From positions 1 through 64,000 of IMG/VR virus record IMGVR_UViG_3300042691_037641: a stretch of 64,000 nucleotides of DNA, one strand, 5' to 3'. Shown piece after piece: positions 37,736-47,835 of the stretch; the first letter of the stretch is position 1, and every line of letters starts with the position of its first letter. The position numbers and the translations under genes were made by a program. This DNA comes from a virus. The notes beneath the pieces are model-generated. The model made no database searches and was not told where the DNA came from. It saw nothing but the letters and a program-made list of their open reading frames with translations.

Positions 37736-40700
37736 TGGCGGTATGTTCTTTAAGATATAGTGTTTCAGTTACTGGTGATTGCCTCAACACTGGAGTTGGC
37801 GCATTTACGGTTTCTATTACGGGCACAACACCACCATTTTATTATCAGTTTATATCTCCTTTTGATGACCCAATACCTGTTGCTTTAGGTAATGGGGTAA
37901 CTTCATTAACAAGAACAAATCTAACACCAAACACATATACACTTGTTTTATTTGATAGTTGCTCACCACCAACACAAGTAATTATTAATGCTGTAGTATC
38001 TGATGGAGTTTGTGTATCACTATTAACACATGAAAATACCACTTGCGGATTACCAAATGGGTCAATTACCGCGACAACCGATAATAATTTAATTTCTACT
38101 CAGTATTTTCTTTATGAGAATACTAGAGGTTTAGTAAATTCTGGCTCATCTGTTTTAGATTATTTTATTTTTAATAATTTATCAGCCGGAACCTATTATG
38201 TAACAGTAAATGATGGAGGGGGGTGTAGCGGTAAATCAGAGAGTTGTATCATAAAACCGTCAACCGAGTTTGATTATGGTTTTTATGTTGTTGATGACTC
38301 AACCTGCACAAGTGAGGCGGGTAAAGTTTTTATTACGGGATTAACGGGATTTGCACCATATACTTATTCTTGGAGTAATGGAACATTTCAGTCATCAATT
38401 TCAGGACTAAGTAGTGGAATTTACAGTGTAAATGTTACTGACTCAACCGGATGTTTAGTATCTAAAAATGTAGTAGTTGGTACGGTGCCACAAGTAGGAT
38501 TTGCTGAGATTATAACAATTGCTCCAAGTTGCTTTGGTAATGATGGTCAAATAACAGTAGTTGTCACCGGAGGTACTGCACCATATTATTATCAAGCCAG
38601 TAACGGACAAAGTTTAATTACATTTAGTGAAACATATACTCTTTCAGGGTTAGCTTCTAATAACTATGTTATAACAGTCACTGACGCCGCTTTATGCACA
38701 CAGACAATTACACAACCATTAACACCCCCAAATGGGTTTACAATATTGAATGTCGGTATTATAAACTCAACCTGTAATAATTCGTCGGGGGCTATATCAC
38801 CCATTACAATTTTGGGAGGTACCCCACCGTTTGTGTATAATTTAACTTATCCATCAGGTAACTCCATAGAACAAACGGTAAATGGATTCTCTAATCAATT
38901 TCAAGGGTTATCGGCAGGTACATATACATTAACTATATCTAATGGGCCTTGTATATTCTCAAACACATATACCATAAATAACACTGAAAAATATACTATA
39001 ACAACCTCATCAACAGGGACTACTTGCCAAGGTAGTAATGGAAGAATTTCGGTTGCAGTATCATCTGGAGCAACATTACCACTAACATACCAATTAACAG
39101 GACAGCCAACTATAAGTAATACTTCACAAACTGCGGTGACTTTTAATAATTTGTTTAGTGGTAATTATCAATTAACAGTTACTGACGCTCAATCTTGTAC
39201 CCAAACTCAAACTATAAATGTTACAGCCATTGATAGTATTGATTTTTCATTAGTGGGAACAAATTTGACAGGATTTAACAATGGAACAATACAATTATAT
39301 ATAACTGAAGGCCCCGCCCCTTACACAATTCAATGGAGCAATAATGTTAATGGTCAAACGGGAACAAGTATCAGTAATTTATCTGCCGGAACATATGGGG
39401 TACTAGTTACCGATTCAAATGGATGTCAATTGTCAAGAGAAATTACACTCCAAGGTTACAATAACAGAGGAAGTTATGAGATTTATAATTACTGTCAATC
39501 AGAATTCGTATCCAACGGATTAACCATATTGAAAAAAACACAACAAATGTTTTTGGAGGGTTATTATGACTTATTATCAGGTGAAACGAATTGTGTTTTA
39601 AATGAGGCGACATTTATTGCTGAGGTGATAGTGGATGGTAATTCAATACAACAACAATTTTATGTTAGTAATAGTCTATCTGATTACCCAACAGACGAAA
39701 TTTGGATTGATACAATAGAGGGTATGTTATTGTCTTTCGAAGCGATTGGTAACGTAATAATAAACACCATAGATAATCAAATAACTATCGAAAGTAGCTG
39801 TAGTGATTTAGGATTATCTTTAAGTAACGCGGAAGTACAGGTAAACTTGAGAATTGAGTACGATGTTTCATGTGTTTGCTCAATTGAACCTACCCCTGGA
39901 CCCGCGGTTGAGGAGTGTGATATGTTGTACATTAATGGCTCTAGTGAATTTTATATTTACACATTTTCATCTAATACAAGTACTTTGTTGACCGTGGACC
40001 AATATGATTTTAATAGCAATAGTATTGCCTTTACAACGAGTAAGTTGTGGGCTTATTTTGACAATGGTGTTTCTACAACGATAAGAGAATGGTATATATC
40101 TACTTCACAGTTTACTTCTATATTCAATAGACAAATATTCATACCATTTTTACTTGGTGATGCGATATATGCTAAAAATGATAACTTACTAGTCGGTGTT
40201 AACGCTTCGGTTTCCCCAAATAGATTTGTTGAAATTGACATTACTGGTTTATCACCTGTAGTTACAAATAAAACTTATTTGGGAACAAATAGAAGTGTTT
40301 TAGGTAGTATTGCTAACAATGAAAACGGGCAATTTTTAATATTGCAAACAGACACTACGTTTGCCCCATTCAATGAGTACTATATAAGTTTGATTGATTC
40401 AGATAATTACAATAATTTATTTGATATCAACATAACTTTATCCATATTTGGAGAACCTGCCGGTGTGTTCATGGACGGCTCTCAATATTATTTAGTTGAT
40501 GACATTTCGAACATATACACAATATCTAATACACCTCCATATACTGTTACTCTTGACTCTACAGTTGGAGGAGCCAGCATCATAAATAGCTTAACACAGT
40601 TAAGTAGATGTTTTACAGAAATAATGGAATTACCTTCAATAGTTTGTGGTGAGTCACCTGCGGTTTTATTGGCTACAGGGGATTTAGACGGAATATACGA

Positions 40701-41220
40701 TACATACTTGGACTTAGGAGAGTCAACTGGAAATGTAGAAATAACATTTAACACAATTTTTGACCAAACTCCGGTAAGATACCAAATAATTTGGAATGGT
40801 AATATAGTTGCGGACTCATTATTCTTAGGAGAATTTATTTCCTCAAATCAAAATATGGTCGATGAAGTTTTAAATACCACAACTTTGAATAAATATGTGT
40901 ACTATAATGGTAACGGTAACGCATCAACCGTACAACTTACCACAGATTGGTATACTAACGGACAAGAAATAAATGTTAACTATACATTATCTAATATTGC
41001 CGGTAATGAAGCTAGAGGAAATGGTGGTTCCCCAGGTCAAATAGGTGTTGTTCCCGATTATCCATTTGTAAATTCACCCGCATTTACACCTGATATTAAA
41101 TTAGGATTTAATAAAACCTCAGCGGAGCCTAGATATGTAACAATAAGAGCAATAGGACTAAGTAGTGTTTCAGAAGGATTTAATTTTGCTTTTCAATTTG
41201 GAGTTACACTCTGCCCATGA
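37735..41220 (+). CDS. Surface fibre/adhesin-like protein with SprB-like repeats and propeller-like module
   Basis: An 1161-residue protein. Residues 1-570 hold about seven SprB-like repeats of 70-90 residues. Typical copies contain G-x-P-P-F/Y-x-Y, then GLSAGTYTLTISNGPC or GLSSGIYSVNVTDSTGC, each usually starting with a Cys and a G-S/N-I motif such as CGLPNGSITAT. SprB repeats come from gliding-motility adhesins of Bacteroidetes. Residues about 725-970 are a propeller-like module, ECDMLYINGSSEFYIYTF, related to modules in the minus-strand 3407-residue protein. The C-terminal 190 residues are a separate beta-rich end. The ATG overlaps the previous stop (TTAATGG). Inferred long fibre binding host surface. 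Confidence 0.72.
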   Translation: MAVCSLRYSVSVTGDCLNTGVGAFTVSITGTTPPFYYQFISPFDDPIPVALGNGVTSLTRTNLTPNTYTLVLFDSCSPPTQVIINAVVSDGVCVSLLTHENTTCGLPNGSITATTDNNLISTQYFLYENTRGLVNSGSSVLDYFIFNNLSAGTYYVTVNDGGGCSGKSESCIIKPSTEFDYGFYVVDDSTCTSEAGKVFITGLTGFAPYTYSWSNGTFQSSISGLSSGIYSVNVTDSTGCLVSKNVVVGTVPQVGFAEIITIAPSCFGNDGQITVVVTGGTAPYYYQASNGQSLITFSETYTLSGLASNNYVITVTDAALCTQTITQPLTPPNGFTILNVGIINSTCNNSSGAISPITILGGTPPFVYNLTYPSGNSIEQTVNGFSNQFQGLSAGTYTLTISNGPCIFSNTYTINNTEKYTITTSSTGTTCQGSNGRISVAVSSGATLPLTYQLTGQPTISNTSQTAVTFNNLFSGNYQLTVTDAQSCTQTQTINVTAIDSIDFSLVGTNLTGFNNGTIQLYITEGPAPYTIQWSNNVNGQTGTSISNLSAGTYGVLVTDSNGCQLSREITLQGYNNRGSYEIYNYCQSEFVSNGLTILKKTQQMFLEGYYDLLSGETNCVLNEATFIAEVIVDGNSIQQQFYVSNSLSDYPTDEIWIDTIEGMLLSFEAIGNVIINTIDNQITIESSCSDLGLSLSNAEVQVNLRIEYDVSCVCSIEPTPGPAVEECDMLYINGSSEFYIYTFSSNTSTLLTVDQYDFNSNSIAFTTSKLWAYFDNGVSTTIREWYISTSQFTSIFNRQIFIPFLLGDAIYAKNDNLLVGVNASVSPNRFVEIDITGLSPVVTNKTYLGTNRSVLGSIANNENGQFLILQTDTTFAPFNEYYISLIDSDNYNNLFDINITLSIFGEPAGVFMDGSQYYLVDDISNIYTISNTPPYTVTLDSTVGGASIINSLTQLSRCFTEIMELPSIVCGESPAVLLATGDLDGIYDTYLDLGESTGNVEITFNTIFDQTPVRYQIIWNGNIVADSLFLGEFISSNQNMVDEVLNTTTLNKYVYYNGNGNASTVQLTTDWYTNGQEINVNYTLSNIAGNEARGNGGSPGQIGVVPDYPFVNSPAFTPDIKLGFNKTSAEPRYVTIRAIGLSSVSEGFNFAFQFGVTLCP
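39910..40640 (+). repeat. Propeller-like module on the plus strand
   Basis: Within the 1161-residue protein: ECDMLYINGSSEFYIYTF, TTSKLWAYFD, DAIYAKNDNLLVGVN and GQFLILQTDTTFAP. It shares start, strand order and loop positions with copies 1-5 on the opposite strand. Confidence 0.6.
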
Positions 41221-41250
41221 TAAAAAAATAAAATTGCAATAAATAATTAA

Positions 41251-43686
41251 ATGTCATTAACATATTACAATTTTGAAGTTTGTTGTCCAAATTTAGGAAC
41301 AACTTTTTCGATACCGGGCATAGATGGGACAGGTTTTATTGCTGGAGAAACATTCTATGTTGAATTATCCGTTTTTTCGGGGTGTGCGTATGCAATTAAT
41401 AGTTCTTATATAGGGACGGGTGATTTATTCTATAATGAAACTGATTACACATTAACACCGTATAGTAGTTGTGGAGCGTGTACTGGAGCGACTGGAAGTT
41501 GTTTTCCTCCCGTACCAACCCCAACACCGACAATTTACTATAGTTCTGACACAAGATGTGGTGATAATATCCTCAAAAGAAATGAATGTGACCCGATTGT
41601 GATATTCCCTATGGGTGTTCAGTGCATTGGGACCAACCCAACGCTGAGTACAATACCAAATGGTTCATTATCTCTTTTAATTACTGGAGGTACACCACCA
41701 TATACAATAAGTTGGAGCACTGGAGGAAATGGACTTTTTTTAACTGATTTGGCAGTAGGTAGTTACAGCTCAATAGTCGTTGATTTTTACGGTGATTTTA
41801 CCGCCTATACAACTTGCACTTTGACAGCCCCAACACCCGTACCCACAGAAACTAGACTTACTAACACACCTACAGTAACACAAACCGTCACCCCAACCTC
41901 AGACCCAAACTATCCATCATTTTGTCTTACTCTTACTATTGGTACTCCATCACAAACTGTTAATATGTATTTTACATATTCAGGTACCCTATTAAACAGT
42001 ATGCCTCAGTATTTTAGTAACAATGATTATTACCTTTATTGGTCCACAGAATTATATCCGAATAGTTGGGTTTTGGACGGACCATTGAGTGATGGTAATA
42101 TTGTAAATTACAATAATACAATTACACCTTTAAGTGATTGGACATTTTTGAACCCTAATAATCAAGGCGCAATAAACGGAGTTTTAGGGGAATGTGCCGC
42201 TTACGATAATTTGTGTTTTTTCTATAGACAAATCAAGGGTCCGGGTAACCCGACATATGAGGGTAATGTGGAATTATTTTATAATGGTATGGTAAATGGA
42301 TATCCATCTTGGCAATCGTCGGATGGAACATTTATACTTTCATGGAATATCGCAAATAACAGATGGGTTTTGGATTTTACAACTAATCCTTCGTATGTTG
42401 ACCCAATAAATAATAGTACAACAATACCACCTTTAACTGGGTGGCAACAACCTGGTATGGTACCACCAAGTATCGCCGGTGCTTATATCGGTAATTGTAC
42501 ACCTACCACTACAAGTACTGCTGATGTATTGGGAGGAGGGTCAACAAGTACAGGAGGGGTTTCAACTGGAGGGGGGTTAGGAGGGTCAACATCAACTAAT
42601 AATCCGTCTTCGGGTAACGTACCATTCACCGATGCTGTTGAAGACGGAAGAACTGGTAGTGGTGATAACACTTCAAATGTTAATCAGTGCGAATGTATTG
42701 CTGTAAGAACGATAAGCACGTATCCTGGAACTGCTTTTTATACAGATTGTGACGGTAACCCAGCTCAAATTTCGGTACCTGGAGGGTCTGGTATAAATTC
42801 TAGGGCTTGTATATGTAGACGAATAGGTACAATTGTAAGTGGTGGTGTATATGAGGAGCCGTGTCAATCGGTACAAGGTTCGAGCGGTGGTGCTACAATT
42901 ACCAATAATTGTTTGGATATATTAGGTACGTGTGTTCAAAATGTCACAGGCGGAGGAACTAGAAGTGCTATTACTACTGCTCAAGATACTGGTATAATTA
43001 ATGACGGCAATATTACACTTAGAGCAACTGGAGGGTATCCACCATATCAATACTCAATAGATGGTGGATTAACTTATAAAAGTACCCCTTTGTTTAATAA
43101 ATTGGGTGCTGGAAGTTATACTACAGTCATAAAAGACTCATCGGGTAATACCTTTACAAGTAGAGTTGTATTGTTAGCTCCACCAAGTCCTACAATTTAC
43201 CAAGTATCATTACAAACAACTAATGTAATTCCAAGAAGTGGGATAAATACGACTAGCCGACAATTTACATCCACAATAAAAGTAACGCCAGAATTACCCG
43301 ATGGAGTTCAGATAACTTTTGATTTAATACATACGAATACCTTCAAAAGAGCGCCAATATTAAGTGCGGCCACTTTGGTAACCAATACGTTGTTGAAGAA
43401 AAATTCTTTAAACTATAGTGCTAATACTATCAATTCATCTACCGCAACCACACAAAATACAGTTTCAGGTTGTCAACAAAAAACAATATATATAAGTAAT
43501 TTGACTGAGACTTGGTCATCAGTCAAACTAGTTAATTCGGACACTTTATCTTTAAATACTTCAACTACAGTCACAAGAAATTCTATAGATAAATGTTATG
43601 TGGGCGAATCAATTGACGACTTTATACTAACTAATTTAACAATAAGCGGGTGTACAAATTGCGGCGTTGCAAACATTACAGTATAA
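41251..43686 (+). CDS. Modular fibre-like protein with Cys-rich, SprB-like and duplicated domains
   Basis: An 811-residue mosaic. Residues 1-90 (EVCCPNLGTTFSIPGIDG, then GETFYVELSVFSGCAY) resemble the GCCFPYP module of the minus-strand giants. Residues 110-190 have a SprB-like GGTPPYTISWSTGG and a GSYSSIVVD strand. A short TPT linker follows (195-225). Next come two tandem copies of one domain with NSWVLDGPL and NRWVLDFTT endings. A Ser/Thr/Gly linker leads to the Cys module CECIAVRTIS and FYTDCDGN. A final SprB-like GGYPPYQYSIDGG copy and C-terminal beta region finish it. The gap before it has AATAAATAATTA but no exact octamer. Inferred surface fibre. Confidence 0.65.
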   Translation: MSLTYYNFEVCCPNLGTTFSIPGIDGTGFIAGETFYVELSVFSGCAYAINSSYIGTGDLFYNETDYTLTPYSSCGACTGATGSCFPPVPTPTPTIYYSSDTRCGDNILKRNECDPIVIFPMGVQCIGTNPTLSTIPNGSLSLLITGGTPPYTISWSTGGNGLFLTDLAVGSYSSIVVDFYGDFTAYTTCTLTAPTPVPTETRLTNTPTVTQTVTPTSDPNYPSFCLTLTIGTPSQTVNMYFTYSGTLLNSMPQYFSNNDYYLYWSTELYPNSWVLDGPLSDGNIVNYNNTITPLSDWTFLNPNNQGAINGVLGECAAYDNLCFFYRQIKGPGNPTYEGNVELFYNGMVNGYPSWQSSDGTFILSWNIANNRWVLDFTTNPSYVDPINNSTTIPPLTGWQQPGMVPPSIAGAYIGNCTPTTTSTADVLGGGSTSTGGVSTGGGLGGSTSTNNPSSGNVPFTDAVEDGRTGSGDNTSNVNQCECIAVRTISTYPGTAFYTDCDGNPAQISVPGGSGINSRACICRRIGTIVSGGVYEEPCQSVQGSSGGATITNNCLDILGTCVQNVTGGGTRSAITTAQDTGIINDGNITLRATGGYPPYQYSIDGGLTYKSTPLFNKLGAGSYTTVIKDSSGNTFTSRVVLLAPPSPTIYQVSLQTTNVIPRSGINTTSRQFTSTIKVTPELPDGVQITFDLIHTNTFKRAPILSAATLVTNTLLKKNSLNYSANTINSSTATTQNTVSGCQQKTIYISNLTETWSSVKLVNSDTLSLNTSTTVTRNSIDKCYVGESIDDFILTNLTISGCTNCGVANITV

Positions 43687-43700
43687 AAAAAGTTTTTCTA

Positions 43701-43708
43701 TATTTATA
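43701..43708 (+). promoter_or_regulatory. TATTTATA box before the 796-residue fibre gene
   Basis: Exact octamer four bases before the ATG at 43713, in a 26-base gap. Confidence 0.45.
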
Positions 43709-43712
43709 GACA

Positions 43713-46103
43713 ATGGGATATATACTCAAAAATACGTCAGGACTAATAAATACCAAACTAACTGACGCTGGAAGAAGAAAATTATCACAAGGTAAATTCA
43801 ATATCTCCTACTTTCAAATAGGTGATAGTGAAGTTTCTTATAATGGTCTTGCCGATTTTTATAATCAGTATGATACAAATATTCTTGAAGCTGGATTTAA
43901 TGACCAAAATAGTTCAGGTGTTCCGCAATCAAACAAACAATATGTAAAATACCCATACTATGTGGATGGTAATGGAGGTAATACTTATGGAATACCTTAC
44001 ATGGACTCTATTGTAAGTCCGGTATTCAATACCGCAGTTATAAGAGGTTTTTTTACTGACGGACCTCCATATTCGGTGTTAACGAATGGACAGTATGTTG
44101 TTAATTCTAATTATGTTACAAACATGTCAACTATAGTTGGTACTGATAGAATTACAATTCAATATAGAGGATGTAATACAAATACAACAAGATTACCACA
44201 AGAGGGGGATTTGGTTACAATATATTATGATGGAGCCGGTTTCTCAAATTGTGAGTGTAATCCGGTACAATTTCCTCCTGCCGCAACACCGGCCCCTTCA
44301 CCATCAGCCTCAGCTGCGGTACCTGAACCATTCCCTTGTTTAGTTACACCAACACCCAGTCCCACAAACCCACCGTGTCCTGAGCCCACACCTGTTCCTT
44401 TGTGTCCCCCTGAACCGGCCCCTAATTGTTCTATGACAATGTCAAGTTGTTATCATATTTTAACTTATCGTATTATTGCGGTTTGTGGGACTGAAATACA
44501 ACTTGATAGACCGGCACCGGATTTTACAACATTCAATAGCTCATGTTATGCTAGATTGTTGATTTATCCTCCTAATATGACTGAGATTTATGACAGTTAT
44601 ACACCCCAAGCTCATTGGAACGATGATGTAATTAATTTTGAATCGATATGTGGTTATGACCAATTCGACGTTAAGATATGGAACATGAATATTCCTTGGT
44701 CAGAAGACCCCGCTGGACTAATACCATCTTTGTATAGAGGGTATTCGTACTTCAATTCAAGAAGTTATGTAGGGTCAAAAGAATTTTTTGGATATATGTC
44801 GGATAGTGGACAGACCGATAGTAGCTCGGTGTATTTTTATAATTCTTTTGACGATAGGATTACGGTAACACCACAAGAACAGAAAGCAATTGCAATTGTT
44901 CATTACACGAATAAAACAATAGATTTATTTTATGGTGAAAAATTTGCAATGGAGGCCACTGACCCAGATAATCCCGTAGAAACCACAGGACAGGCTAGGA
45001 ACTTCAAAGTACATTTACCTTGGATTATGTGGCACAAAAATCCTGATTGTTGCAACGGACAAATTTTTTATGTTGACCCTCCTGGATTTGATGGATTAAA
45101 CTTATTTCAAGTACAGTATCTTACATCAAATAAGAACGAGGATATGAATGACCCTGGAATGAGATATTATCACTTGTGGGATACTAACGCTAATGATGAC
45201 GGGTATCCAAGCCGAGTTGGTAAGGTATTCCCTGACCACAAATTGGTTATTTTTGATGACGATGAGATAATTGCTGCTATGTCATACAAATCTAACAGAA
45301 ACTGGACATTACCCTCACCAAGGGTTTCATTAGTGGCACCCAACACTTGTGGAGATGACAATTCCTCAACCACTGGTATATTATCAGGTAGTAACCAAAC
45401 TATGTATATAACCTATAGATTTACAAATGAAAATGGGTTTACTAATTCTTTACACTGTAATTACTATATAAAACAACAAGGTCCTAATTTAGATTGTGGT
45501 AATCCTATATCACAAAATGTAAGTGTTAGATTTGGTCCTGAGTTTCCGTGTTTGTCTTGTGTAGGGTGTGAAACAGGATGCGCGATGACTTCGGGATTTT
45601 TCGCAGAAAGTATAGAAATTATTTGTCAGATAGTTGAAGGTAATCAAAGACCAATTCCTGATGAATGGAAGATTATTGATTATACATCACAGATAAGTAA
45701 TACAATAGTTGATGGATGTATTTTACAAAGTGGTTTAACTGCTTCAACATTTGTTATAACACAAGAATTGTATGACGCAGCAGATTATTACAATTTGAAT
45801 GATTATATACCTATGGTTACTTTAAATCCTTCAGGACAAACTTTAAATTTTGGTGATGAATATTATTTTTATGGAAACATAGAAACGGATATTCAGGCGA
45901 CAATATATGAGATGAGGTATAAGGTAAATCTAAGTTTTTCTGAGTTTTTATCACCATCTAATCCCACATATAGAGGTGGTTCAAGTTACATAACCGACAT
46001 TGGTCTTTACGATAATGAAAAAAATCTTATGATTATATCAAAAATGCAGTCACCTGTATTGAGACAGGGTATTCAGCAGTTTTTGGTAAAATTTGATTTT
46101 TAA
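43713..46103 (+). CDS. Baseplate/fibre-associated protein with Pro/Ser linker
   Basis: A 796-residue protein. The N-terminus LKNTSGLINTKLTDAGRRKL, then SQGKFNISYFQIGDSEVSY resembles the start of baseplate-linked proteins in other T4-like and marine phages that open with a TKLTxxGRxKLAxG/IGDSE block. Residues about 187-236 form a Pro/Ser/Ala linker (PAATPAPSPSASAAVPEP). The rest is a beta-rich domain with a Cys-rich LSCVGCETGC segment near residue 610. The TATTTATA box precedes it, and the resolvase starts three bases after its stop. Confidence 0.6.
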   Translation: MGYILKNTSGLINTKLTDAGRRKLSQGKFNISYFQIGDSEVSYNGLADFYNQYDTNILEAGFNDQNSSGVPQSNKQYVKYPYYVDGNGGNTYGIPYMDSIVSPVFNTAVIRGFFTDGPPYSVLTNGQYVVNSNYVTNMSTIVGTDRITIQYRGCNTNTTRLPQEGDLVTIYYDGAGFSNCECNPVQFPPAATPAPSPSASAAVPEPFPCLVTPTPSPTNPPCPEPTPVPLCPPEPAPNCSMTMSSCYHILTYRIIAVCGTEIQLDRPAPDFTTFNSSCYARLLIYPPNMTEIYDSYTPQAHWNDDVINFESICGYDQFDVKIWNMNIPWSEDPAGLIPSLYRGYSYFNSRSYVGSKEFFGYMSDSGQTDSSSVYFYNSFDDRITVTPQEQKAIAIVHYTNKTIDLFYGEKFAMEATDPDNPVETTGQARNFKVHLPWIMWHKNPDCCNGQIFYVDPPGFDGLNLFQVQYLTSNKNEDMNDPGMRYYHLWDTNANDDGYPSRVGKVFPDHKLVIFDDDEIIAAMSYKSNRNWTLPSPRVSLVAPNTCGDDNSSTTGILSGSNQTMYITYRFTNENGFTNSLHCNYYIKQQGPNLDCGNPISQNVSVRFGPEFPCLSCVGCETGCAMTSGFFAESIEIICQIVEGNQRPIPDEWKIIDYTSQISNTIVDGCILQSGLTASTFVITQELYDAADYYNLNDYIPMVTLNPSGQTLNFGDEYYFYGNIETDIQATIYEMRYKVNLSFSEFLSPSNPTYRGGSSYITDIGLYDNEKNLMIISKMQSPVLRQGIQQFLVKFDF

Positions 46104-46106
46104 TTT

Positions 46107-46706
46107 ATGAAACAAACATTAAAGGAAAGTCCAAAAGTACTCGGACTTGATGTGAGCACGAAAACAATAGGGTGGGCGTTGTTTGATATTCAGACAAGAC
46201 AATTATTAGAGTTAACTCATATCTCACCAATCCCAAAACCCAAGGAAGAAAATAAAATCAAAGAACTACTTTTGAAGAGTGAAATCTTCAGAACAAAATT
46301 AGAAAAATATAGAGGTCTCGGAATTACAAAGGTAGTTATTGAGGAACCATTATTAAATTCTAATAATGTCTATACCATTCAAACACTATTGAGATATAAT
46401 ACACTTATTACAAAAGAGATATATGATGTGTTGGGTATTGTACCCGAATTCATATCAACATATAACTCACGTAAAAACGCTTTTCCTGAACTTGTTAAAC
46501 AAAATGATAAAAACAAGTATGTTCTATTTGGGGGTTATCCTAAGGACTGTGATAAGAAACAAATAATTTGGGATTTAGTTGCCAAAAGAGAACCACAAAT
46601 TCAGTGGCAATACACAAGAAATAATACGCTTAAAAAGGAAAATTTTGACCAATCTGATGCTTATTGTTGTGTGTTAGGATACATGAAACAAGAAACTATT
46701 TGGTGA
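46107..46706 (+). CDS. RuvC-like Holliday junction resolvase
   Basis: A 199-residue RNase H-fold nuclease that would cut branched DNA intermediates before packaging. It has the RuvC layout: VLGLDVSTKTIGWALFD (Asp15), TKVVIEEPLL (Glu79/80), and a C-terminal DQSDAYCCVLGY pair of Asp near 183-186. These correspond to the D-E-D-D set of RuvC. T4 uses the unrelated endonuclease VII, so this phage has a different resolvase. The stop TGA is immediately followed by the TAA complement of the next minus-strand gene. Confidence 0.75.
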   Translation: MKQTLKESPKVLGLDVSTKTIGWALFDIQTRQLLELTHISPIPKPKEENKIKELLLKSEIFRTKLEKYRGLGITKVVIEEPLLNSNNVYTIQTLLRYNTLITKEIYDVLGIVPEFISTYNSRKNAFPELVKQNDKNKYVLFGGYPKDCDKKQIIWDLVAKREPQIQWQYTRNNTLKKENFDQSDAYCCVLGYMKQETIW

Positions 46707-47813
46707 TTAAAATGCGGATAATGGTAGTCCGTACCATACTGCGGCATTTATTTTCAGATACAAATTATTATTATCGTAGCAAATATCTCCAGTTGCTCCC
46801 TCAGGCTCAACCCCACCAGGTTTGGGTGTATACGGAGTCCTCAATCTTAGTTGACTGTAACCCGCAATCCCTGATACTGCACCAACACCACTTATATCCA
46901 TAAGACTAGTAGGTAAAACATTGTTTTGACCAAATCCTATAAACCCTTTAGTTGGGTCTTCACCACTTATAAAAATTTCAGGTTCACCATTTTTAACTTC
47001 ATAATCACCATTTACATAAAATGCGATAAAACCGGAGTCGTTTGTATCATTCGTTGAAACTATGTTTAGTCCATTAGATGGGCCAACTTTTGCTAAAAAT
47101 GAATCACGAGCAATACCGAATGGGGCAACACCTGAGGTTGTACCACCAGGGTCAATATTACCCATCAAAAGACCACCGCCTCCATCACTCAAAACCCCAA
47201 TTGCGGTAGATATTAGAAAACCTGAAGAAAGCATAATAACTTCTTGAAAATCGTTAAATAGGGTTCCACTTAAATTATTGAGATTGTCATAGTATCTTAT
47301 TTCACTTTGTGCATTTACCGAAAAAAATTGAAAAGTTGACCGACCGTTTACAGACGGAGTGTTTACCCCTAATTTAGTTATTTGAAAAGCACTACCATTA
47401 CCTGACTCGGTGTGAGTGACAACCATTTGAGAATGTTCCCCATCTTCTCCAAAAATAGTGGATTGAGTTGATTCCCCTGTTGCAATAGGTTGTATAAAAA
47501 TATGTTGTACACATGGGTATATGTCATTAACATAAAGATTATTTATACAATTGACAGAACCACCTGAAAATATCGGAAAATCGGTAACTTCAACACCCAA
47601 AGTACCTGATACCCCAAATAAACTTAAAGTTTGGTTTTCATAATTATAGATTCCACTTGATAAACAACAATCGTTAGCATCTATTAATTGAGCAATAGTT
47701 ACTTTATAAGACGAACCATTATCACTTTGACTTAAATCTTCAGGTCTTGCTATGTGAACAAAATCTGTTAAATTTAAATAAGGTGCTGGTATTTGGTCAG
47801 TTAGAATAGGCAT
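46707..47813 (-). CDS. Fibre-like protein, paralogue A
   Basis: A 368-residue protein paralogous to the neighbouring 342-residue protein. Shared landmarks: an N-terminal DFVHI/DYIHI followed by ANDCCLSSG, then VNCINNLYVNDIYPCV, and the C-terminal block MDISG...GYSQLRLRTPY ending near GDICYDNNNLYLKI. The middle is Gly/Ser/Asn-rich and beta-like, typical of fibre shafts or tips. The stop codon abuts the resolvase stop on the other strand. Confidence 0.65.
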   Translation of the reverse strand: MPILTDQIPAPYLNLTDFVHIARPEDLSQSDNGSSYKVTIAQLIDANDCCLSSGIYNYENQTLSLFGVSGTLGVEVTDFPIFSGGSVNCINNLYVNDIYPCVQHIFIQPIATGESTQSTIFGEDGEHSQMVVTHTESGNGSAFQITKLGVNTPSVNGRSTFQFFSVNAQSEIRYYDNLNNLSGTLFNDFQEVIMLSSGFLISTAIGVLSDGGGGLLMGNIDPGGTTSGVAPFGIARDSFLAKVGPSNGLNIVSTNDTNDSGFIAFYVNGDYEVKNGEPEIFISGEDPTKGFIGFGQNNVLPTSLMDISGVGAVSGIAGYSQLRLRTPYTPKPGGVEPEGATGDICYDNNNLYLKINAAVWYGLPLSAF

Positions 47814-47835
47814 AAATTATTAGTAATTTTGATTA

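Noticed and set aside
43687-43712. Terminator in the A/T-rich gap after the 811-residue gene
   Set aside because: The partial palindrome has no GC core, so it would not form a stable terminator.
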